Positions 58,544-64,000 of a stretch of DNA of 64,000 nt are shown here, piece by piece. The translations under genes were made by a program, and so were the position numbers. Origin of the DNA: Clostridium felsineum DSM 794 (GTDB taxonomy: Bacteria; Bacillota; Clostridia; Clostridiales; Clostridiaceae); contig NZ_CP096980.1 in the NCBI RefSeq assembly GCF_002006355.2, positions 4,092,001 through 4,156,000 of the forward strand. The letters are read 5' to 3'. The notes beneath the pieces are model-generated. The model saw only the letters and a list, made by a program, of their open reading frames with translations, had not been told where the DNA came from and searched no databases. Within the stretch, counting starts at the first letter, position 1. Every line of letters begins with the position of its first letter.

Positions 58544-58897
58544 ATGCCTTATCTTATAAAATTTCAAAATTCAGGTACCCATAACCAAGATTGGTTATTA
58601 GCACCTCATCCTTCAATCTGGTGCCTTCCTAATAATAACCAAAATGGCAATGCAAGCTTCAATTTAAATCCAAATAATGCAACTACGTTTTATAGCTTTA
58701 ATAGAACTGAATCTTGGATAATTAATATAAGAGTTACAGTTAATAATGCTAATTTAGGTGCACTTGCTTACTTTGCAGCTCTTAATTATACACCACCAAA
58801 TTGGAACCTAGTAAATATAACTACTCCAAATTTATTTATTCTTCAACAAGATAACACTTTTATTTTACCTCTTTTAACAATAAGCTGTTTAGCTTAA
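58544..58897 (+). CDS. Asn-rich unknown protein
   Basis: 117 residues, family not recognised. Composition is strange: 22 Asn (about 19%), one Lys, two Arg and three acidic residues, with many Trp, Phe, Tyr and Ile. There is no signal peptide. Alternating hydrophobic and Asn-rich stretches (NGNASFNLNPNNATTFYSFN) suggest an all-beta, lectin-like or self-associating protein. RBS AAGGGTG about 10 bases ahead of the ATG. Own terminator follows; divergent from the YdcF-like gene. Confidence 0.6.
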   Translation: MPYLIKFQNSGTHNQDWLLAPHPSIWCLPNNNQNGNASFNLNPNNATTFYSFNRTESWIINIRVTVNNANLGALAYFAALNYTPPNWNLVNITTPNLFILQQDNTFILPLLTISCLA

Positions 58898-58923
58898 TTT
58901 TAAAAAAGTTTCATATAAGAAAT

Positions 58924-58960
58924 GAAATACTCCCCTTAAATCATCCTGGGGAATATTTCA
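58924..58960 (+). terminator. rho-independent terminator
   Basis: GAAATACTCCCC / GGGGAATATTTC arms (one mismatch), loop of 12 bases. Ends the Asn-rich protein gene. Confidence 0.65.
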
Positions 58961-58999
58961 ATACTTAACATTATAAAAATACAACCAATATTAAATCAT

Positions 59000-60238
59000 C
59001 TAATTATTTTTACAGTATTCATCAATAGTTTCTGCAACTTTCTTAGCATCTCTTACTGCTTCAACTACTGTTTTTGCTCCTGTAACTACATCTCCACAGG
59101 CAAAAGTTCCTTTTTTAGTTGTAGTTCCATTCTCGTCTGTCACTATACATCCCCATCTATTAGTATCCAATTCTGTTGTATTTGATACTATATTTGTTTT
59201 TGGATTTTGGCTTACTGCTACTATTACTGAATCGCACTCAAAGAACTCTTCTTTTCCTTCTATTATTTTTGTTCTTATTTTTCCATTTTCATCTGTAATA
59301 TTTTCAGTTGGTGCTAATTTAACTCCTTCTTCTGTTACTTCAATTGGGGCTCTAAATATTTTAAATTCTACTCCATCTTTTTTTGTTTCCTCTATTTCCT
59401 GCTTAGATGCTGGCATTTCATTAAAGCTTTTTCTGTATAATATCGTTACATCTGCTCCATTTCTCTTTGCTGTTCTTGCTGCATCCATTGCTACATTTCC
59501 TGCTCCTATTACAGCTACTTTTTCACCCAATCTGTATGTTTTTGGTGATTTTAAGTAATCTATTGCGAAATGTACATTTCCTAAAGTTTCTCCTTTTACA
59601 TCTAAGGTCTTTGGATTCCATACTCCTGTCCCTATAAATACTGCTTTATATGAATCTTCAAGTAACTTATCTAATGTAATAACTGGTCCTATAAGTGTAT
59701 TAGGTCTTATTTTTACTCCGACCTCTACTAATCTTTCCTCTAGTGTATCTACTAATTTCTTTGGAAGTCTATATTCTGGAATACCATATCTAAGTACTCC
59801 TCCTATTCTATCGTGAGCTTCAAATATAGTTACATTATATCCTCTGTTTGCTAATATGAAAGCAACTGTTATTCCTGCTGGTCCCCCTCCTATTACTGCA
59901 ACTCTGTCCTTATTTTTTTCTATATTTTTAAAGCTTGTCTCGTTTAAATACTTTTCTGATATTTCATGTTCTATATCATGAAATCTTATTGGTTCTCCTT
60001 TTATTCCTCTTACACAATTTCCTTTACATTGGTCTTCGTGTGTGCAAACCATTGAACATACTACTGAAAGTGGGTTATTGTTAAATAAAATTTCTCCTGC
60101 TTTTACAATTTCTCCATCTTTATAAAGACTTATAATTTCTGGTATTGGGGTATCTATCGGGCAATTTTTTCTACAGTTAGGTTTTTTACATAATAAACAT
60201 CTATTTGCCTCTTCTATTAATAATTTAGTGTTGTCCAT
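59000..60238 (-). CDS. GltD-like NAD(P)-dependent FAD/Fe-S oxidoreductase
   Basis: 412 residues. N-terminal Fer4-type double cluster (CLLCKKPNCRKNCPIDTPIP and CSMVCTHEDQCKGNCVRG), FAD loop VAVIGGGPAGITVAFILANR, NADPH loop VAVIGAGNVAMDAARTAKRN and the C-terminal FAD motif GTFACGDVVTGAKTVVEAVR. This is the glutamate-synthase small-subunit/NfnB-like family. With no large subunit nearby it probably works alone or with another ferredoxin-dependent partner. RBS AAGGAGAGA. Confidence 0.88.
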   Translation of the reverse strand: MDNTKLLIEEANRCLLCKKPNCRKNCPIDTPIPEIISLYKDGEIVKAGEILFNNNPLSVVCSMVCTHEDQCKGNCVRGIKGEPIRFHDIEHEISEKYLNETSFKNIEKNKDRVAVIGGGPAGITVAFILANRGYNVTIFEAHDRIGGVLRYGIPEYRLPKKLVDTLEERLVEVGVKIRPNTLIGPVITLDKLLEDSYKAVFIGTGVWNPKTLDVKGETLGNVHFAIDYLKSPKTYRLGEKVAVIGAGNVAMDAARTAKRNGADVTILYRKSFNEMPASKQEIEETKKDGVEFKIFRAPIEVTEEGVKLAPTENITDENGKIRTKIIEGKEEFFECDSVIVAVSQNPKTNIVSNTTELDTNRWGCIVTDENGTTTKKGTFACGDVVTGAKTVVEAVRDAKKVAETIDEYCKNN

Positions 60239-60397
60239 TTTTTAATATCTCTCCTTCGTTATAGATATATACGATTCAATTGCCATTTTTTAATAACAAT
60301 TTCTTTACTTTAATGATACCATTATTAAATTACACTGTGCAAGCGGCTAAATATGAATTTATTAGAAAAAGATATTTACTATTAACTAAATTAATAT

Positions 60398-60434
60398 TTA
60401 AAAGCCCTTGTAAATTTATATACAAGGGCTCTCA
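60398..60434 (-). terminator. rho-independent terminator after the GNAT gene
   Basis: AGCCCTTGTA / TACAAGGGCT, 10-bp stem, 8-base loop, followed by TTTTAAATA on the minus strand. Confidence 0.8.
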
Positions 60435-60453
60435 CTATGTAATATTTTCTTTT

Positions 60454-61086
60454 CTATAACTTCTTAAAATAACTCCAATTATTAATATTAATATTTTTAA
60501 AATGTATAACATCATCATTAAATTCTGCAAATCCATTTTGATTATAAAATTTACGATTTATCTCAGAATTGGTAATTAAAAAAATTTCTTTGCCTCCATG
60601 ATCAATTACACATGGTATAACACAATCATTTATCATTTTACTCCCAAGTTTTTTACCTTGATATAACTTATCAACTGCTAAGGCTTCTAGATACCATATA
60701 GGCCTTCTTATACTTTTAAATGCTTTCTGTGAATCGTCCATAAAATTTAAGAAAGATAAAATATTTAATAAGCTAATTTCCTTAAGTAATTTAATACCTC
60801 CTGAAAATATATACTCAAATAATCCAATTTCTGATCTATCAGGATTTTTTAATACCGCAGATGAAACAATTTTCCCATCTAAAATACCAACTAAACAAAT
60901 ATGCTTTTTCATGTAAGCCTTTATATTAATAAAAAAAAGCATCTCTAAAAAGTGTAAATATTTGTCATCATTGTTAAAATTATTTCCTATAGTACATTTT
61001 AAGTAACAATATTCTTTAAAAGCTTGTGCATATAACTTACTCACTTTTTTTAAGTCTTCTTTTTTTACTTTACGATAAAAAATCAT
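60454..61086 (-). CDS. GNAT-family N-acetyltransferase
   Basis: 210 residues. FYRKVKKEDLKKVSKLYAQA at the start, and the acetyl-CoA motif LEALAVDKLYQGKKLGSKMI (about 133-152), then LITNSEINRKFYNQNGFAEF, the usual C-terminal GNAT pattern. Substrate unknown. RBS GAGGAGAA. Divergent from a TetR gene by 160 bases; that regulator could control it. Confidence 0.82.
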   Translation of the reverse strand: MIFYRKVKKEDLKKVSKLYAQAFKEYCYLKCTIGNNFNNDDKYLHFLEMLFFINIKAYMKKHICLVGILDGKIVSSAVLKNPDRSEIGLFEYIFSGGIKLLKEISLLNILSFLNFMDDSQKAFKSIRRPIWYLEALAVDKLYQGKKLGSKMINDCVIPCVIDHGGKEIFLITNSEINRKFYNQNGFAEFNDDVIHFKNININNWSYFKKL

Positions 61087-61246
61087 GCTATTTTCTCCTC
61101 ATAATATCTTTTCTTAACACATGTTGACTAATTAATACGTGTACATTATACTTTGATACATATATAAATACAATCGGCAATTACCCTAACTTTGTCCATT
61201 AATGAACACTTAATAAACATTTGTATTGTTTGAGGAGGAATTATGA

Positions 61247-61801
61247 ATGAAAGATAGGAGATTTATAAAAACAGAGCAGGCTATTCGTGAAACCTTCTTG
61301 AATCTTTTAAAAGAAAAATCTCTTAATAAAATAACTGTGTCCCAAATTTCAATATCAGCAAATTTAGGACGAGGTACTTTTTACTTACATTATAAAGATA
61401 TTTACGATTTATATAATACTATTGAAAATGAAATATATACTGAACTTGGTGAATTATTTGAAAAATCCAATCCCTACGCTAATGAAACAAATCTTATGGA
61501 CTTAATTAATAATATTATTGACTACATATCAGAGCATAGCAATATATTCGAAATTTTCATTCGTCTTGAATTTAAAGGAAATCTGCTCTTTAAACTAAAA
61601 AATTATTTCTTCGATAAGATTTTGCATGAAAGTATAGTACTTTCTAGACCTATAAATAACAATATTGATTATGATTTAGTTGAAGCTAATTTTATTGTTT
61701 CCGGAGTTGTTGGAGTTATAGAACATTGGTTAAACAATGGAATGATAATACCAAAGGAAGATATCTCTATTATGCTTCAGAAAATACTAACCAAATTTTA
61801 G
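61247..61801 (+). CDS. TetR-family regulator (TetR_C_7/DhaS-like)
   Basis: 184 residues: N-terminal HTH RFIKTEQAIRETFLNLLKEK, KITVSQISISANLGRGTFYL then HYKDIYDLYN; a C-terminal domain of the DhaS/YvdT type (VVGVIEHWLNNGMIIPKEDI). Ligand unknown. RBS GAGGAGG about 11 bases ahead. Neighbours: GNAT (divergent) and GntR-membrane pair (downstream). Confidence 0.87.
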   Translation: MKDRRFIKTEQAIRETFLNLLKEKSLNKITVSQISISANLGRGTFYLHYKDIYDLYNTIENEIYTELGELFEKSNPYANETNLMDLINNIIDYISEHSNIFEIFIRLEFKGNLLFKLKNYFFDKILHESIVLSRPINNNIDYDLVEANFIVSGVVGVIEHWLNNGMIIPKEDISIMLQKILTKF

Positions 61802-61905
61802 TTTAACCTAATCTCTTTTTGCAAAAAAATTTTCAATTTAAGGTAGTTTTATTGACATTTAGTATTATTTGTATTAATGTAAGTAATACAAAAGGGGGGT
61901 TTTTT

Positions 61906-62322
61906 ATGATTTTCAAATTAAATTTTGATAGTTCTACTCCTATTTACGTTCAACTTAGGAATCAAATTGTAATGGGTATAGGTTTGGGTGACTTAGAACC
62001 AGATGAAAATTTACCAACCGTACGACAACTAGCAGAAGATATTGGTGTAAATGCTATGACCGTCAATAAAGCATATACAATATTAAAAAATGAAGGCTTT
62101 ATATCTATAGATAGGAGACATGGTGCAAAAGTTAAGGTATTAACTACTAATAATACTGATTTTCGTGAAAAGCTAGAAGAAGAACTAGCACTAGTTATTT
62201 CAGAAGCTGGGCTTAAAGGTGTAAGTAAAACTGATTTCATAAACATCTGTAACAAATTATTCAATGAAATGAACGGTATCAAAGGGCTGATAAATCCAAC
62301 CTTAAATATTGATACTATATAA
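61906..62322 (+). CDS. GntR-family regulator, YtrA type
   Basis: 138 residues: LNFDSSTPIYVQLRNQIVMG, LEPDENLPTVRQLAEDIGVN and AMTVNKAYTILKNEGFISID form the GntR winged HTH; the short C-terminal tail is typical of the YtrA subfamily, which controls adjacent membrane protein or ABC operons. ATG 61906 has AAAGGGGGG 6 bases ahead. Followed after 31 bases by a membrane protein gene, presumably its target. Confidence 0.9.
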   Translation: MIFKLNFDSSTPIYVQLRNQIVMGIGLGDLEPDENLPTVRQLAEDIGVNAMTVNKAYTILKNEGFISIDRRHGAKVKVLTTNNTDFREKLEEELALVISEAGLKGVSKTDFINICNKLFNEMNGIKGLINPTLNIDTI

Positions 62323-62353
62323 ACTTTCGCTTTATTAAGGAGAGGATTTTATA

Positions 62354-63724
62354 ATGGAAACTATCATTATATTAATTGTAGGTGTTATAGTACTACTATG
62401 TGAAATTATTTCATTTGCAGCATGTTCACATGAAAATGGAAATATAATTTTTGGTGTAACACTTCCAAATAACCAATTAAAAAATAAATATATACAAAAT
62501 TCAAAAAATGAATACAAGACTTTATATCATAAATACTTTTTAATAAGCATTTTAATTTTTCTTCCTATTTTATTTTTATTGAAGCTTCCCCCTTACAATA
62601 TTATATATCTTTTAACATGGGCATTTATAGTAACATTTTATTGGGCATTAAAACCATATATTATTATTCATAAAAAGATAAAATCACTAAAAAAAGAAAA
62701 TAGTTGGTTCTCTGGTACTACTCATGAAGTTACAATAGATACTAAGGCCTCAAGCTTAAAGAACAAAAAAGTTATATCAATATATTGGCTTATTGGTTCA
62801 TTTTTAATAACCTTACCTTGTTTCTATATAGTGAGAACAACTTTTATTCTAATCCCTATAGTTGATTTAACTACAAAAGTAATACTTATTTTTATATATC
62901 TTTATACTAAAAAGCTGAAAACCAAAATATATAGTGAAAATAGCACCGTAAACGTAGCTTTAAATTGTGAACGCCAAAGAATTTTAACTGCCTCCATAAT
63001 TATATTCTCCTATGTAGATAGTTTAAATGTTCTAGTGCTAAGTGTAATAATTTCTAATGTACAATTATATAATACAATCTTATTAGTTTCATGTTCTACA
63101 ATTCCACCTATTTTAATTCTTCTGCTGTTCATATATTACTACAATAAATTTAGAAAACTTAAATTAGATCTTCTAAGTAAAGATGATAAACCTGTTATTG
63201 TAGACGATGATGAATATTGGAAATACGGTTTAATCTATTATAACCCTAATGATAATTCTCTTTTAGTTGAAAAAAGGGCTGGAATAGGTATGACCTTTAA
63301 CTTTGCCAAAAGATCAGCAAGAGCCTTTATGTATTTTATAGCTGCCTTTTTAGTTGGAATTATTATTTTTATTTTTACCATAGGCTTCATTCAAGATTCA
63401 TATAGTCCTACACTTAATGTTTATAAAAATGAAATAAAAATAAATTGTTCTATGTACTCTACAAGCTTTAACAAATCAAATATTCTTAAAATATCATTAA
63501 TACAAGATAGTCCTCATGGCTTTAAAACCAATGGAATAGGTACAGATACATATTCCAGAGGACACTATGATATAAATGATTATGGTACATCCATGGTTTA
63601 TGTATTTAATAACAAGCCTCCTTATATAGTTTTCAAATTAAAGGATGGAAGTTATGTATTTTTCAATTATAAAAGCAAATCTGATACTTTAAGATTATAT
63701 AATAAATTAAAAAATAAAATGTAG
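62354..63724 (+). CDS. DUF1648/DUF5808-like multi-pass membrane protein
   Basis: 456 residues with about eight to nine hydrophobic segments. The N-terminal FGVTLPNNQLKNKYIQ block, the middle segment WKYGLIYYNPNDNSLLVEKR (DUF5808-like) and a C-terminal soluble domain resembling a PH-like fold fit a family found next to YtrA-type GntR regulators in Firmicutes, related to SdpI-type immunity proteins. Precise role unknown; perhaps protection against membrane-active agents. RBS AAGGAGAGG. Confidence 0.72.
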   Translation: METIIILIVGVIVLLCEIISFAACSHENGNIIFGVTLPNNQLKNKYIQNSKNEYKTLYHKYFLISILIFLPILFLLKLPPYNIIYLLTWAFIVTFYWALKPYIIIHKKIKSLKKENSWFSGTTHEVTIDTKASSLKNKKVISIYWLIGSFLITLPCFYIVRTTFILIPIVDLTTKVILIFIYLYTKKLKTKIYSENSTVNVALNCERQRILTASIIIFSYVDSLNVLVLSVIISNVQLYNTILLVSCSTIPPILILLLFIYYYNKFRKLKLDLLSKDDKPVIVDDDEYWKYGLIYYNPNDNSLLVEKRAGIGMTFNFAKRSARAFMYFIAAFLVGIIIFIFTIGFIQDSYSPTLNVYKNEIKINCSMYSTSFNKSNILKISLIQDSPHGFKTNGIGTDTYSRGHYDINDYGTSMVYVFNNKPPYIVFKLKDGSYVFFNYKSKSDTLRLYNKLKNKM

Positions 63725-63757
63725 ATGAATAAACAAAATCCATCTACATTTTTTCTT
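63718..63757. terminator. bidirectional rho-independent terminator
   Basis: AATGTAGATG / CATCTACATT, 10-bp stem with a 13-base loop and a following T6. Separates the convergent membrane-protein and peptidase genes. Confidence 0.85.
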
Positions 63758-63767
63758 TATTTATTTT

Positions 63768-64000
63768 CTATTCAAACACATTTATAAGCTTTCCAAATAT
63801 CTGTTTGTTTTCTGCTATTTTAGCATCATTTCCAAGTACACATATATAGTTTTTACTCATAACCTCTTTCAGCATCTTAGCATAAGCCTTAATGTCTTCT
63901 TTCTTTGTACTTAAAATTTCGTCTCTTTCCTTTTGTATATCCTCATAAGTTAATTTGTTGAAATAATATGAATCTGACTTTGTTCCAATTTGACTAGGTA
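63768..64000 (-). CDS. M16-type (insulinase/PreP-like) peptidase, C-terminal part (runs off the right edge)
   Basis: The minus-strand frame is open from the window edge to TAG at 63768, about 77 codons. It reads GTKSDSYYFNKLTYEDIQKE, TKKEDIKAYAKMLKEVMSKN and CVLGNDAKIAENKQIFGKLI, the pattern of the last helices and strand of M16C presequence-protease-like metallopeptidases of clostridia. The zinc site is outside the window. Confidence 0.7.
   Translation of the reverse strand, partial: PSQIGTKSDSYYFNKLTYEDIQKERDEILSTKKEDIKAYAKMLKEVMSKNYICVLGNDAKIAENKQIFGKLINVFE

Noticed and set aside
1..64000. tRNA, rRNA genes and CRISPR arrays
   Set aside because: Searched by eye for conserved rRNA and tRNA blocks and for regularly spaced repeats; none was found.

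Overview
The window is chromosomal DNA of a low-GC clostridium, most likely a close relative of Clostridium acetobutylicum. Evidence: very AT-rich sequence, AAGGAGG-type ribosome binding sites, clostridial ChW repeats on a secreted mannanase, a dockerin-type-family GH9 cellulase gene at the left edge, and a GH25 lysozyme that matches the C. acetobutylicum autolytic lysozyme from memory in length and sequence. No rRNA, tRNA or CRISPR array was seen.

Layout. 1-5.4 kb: 5' part of a secreted GH9 cellulase with a c-di-GMP-II riboswitch and terminators upstream, an MFS exporter with its MarR regulator (apparently leaderless mRNA), an unknown gene and an M48 membrane protease. 5.5-13.2 kb: a phage-derived but structural-gene-free cassette. 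A cI-like repressor and ImmA peptidase are divergent from a sigma/ArpU-like regulator, two LamG/Big_2 adhesins (split by an IS1182 element), a zinc-ribbon protein, an XhlA holin-like protein and the lysozyme. Five AGCGAAATA boxes lie in the divergent promoter region. 13.2-18.5 kb: housekeeping and accessory singletons (VOC, GNAT, DUF4064, chemoreceptor with a sigma-D promoter, TipA-type MerR, methyltransferase, CD3324-family gene behind an elaborate leader). 18.7-21.6 kb: secreted GH26 mannanase and CE2 esterase for hemicellulose. 21.8-24.4 kb: AzlCD amino-acid exporter and divergent MocR regulator. 24.5-31.1 kb: a two-component system with two ABC transporters of the peptide-antibiotic detoxification type. 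31.4 kb: branched-chain aminotransferase.

32.5-44.9 kb is a patchwork of redox and accessory genes with regulators (MBL hydrolase, isochorismatase-like protein, ABM monooxygenase, TetR, frameshifted old-yellow-enzyme-type reductase, two flavodoxin-like reductases, PPC protein, ArsR, radical SAM), two more insertion sequences and several decayed genes.

44.9-56.5 kb is the most unusual part: two minus-strand operons. One carries an ACGX-type RiPP precursor, its radical SAM/SPASM maturase, a dead nitroreductase, a class-M sirtuin (SirTM), an MDR dehydrogenase and dihydropteroate synthase. The other carries an osmoprotectant-type ABC importer, a paralogous MDR dehydrogenase, a DUF1848 protein and a zinc-type macrodomain. 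A divergent HxlR regulator gene sits next to the first operon, and a similar ~35-bp motif occurs upstream of both operons and in the 33.9-kb divergent region, which suggests one regulon linking ADP-ribosyl transfer, its removal, peptide modification and redox genes. 56.7-64 kb: decayed ferredoxin/flavodoxin gene, YdcF-like membrane protein, an Asn-rich unknown, a GltD-like flavoprotein, GNAT, TetR, GntR/membrane-protein pair, and the 3' end of an M16-type peptidase.
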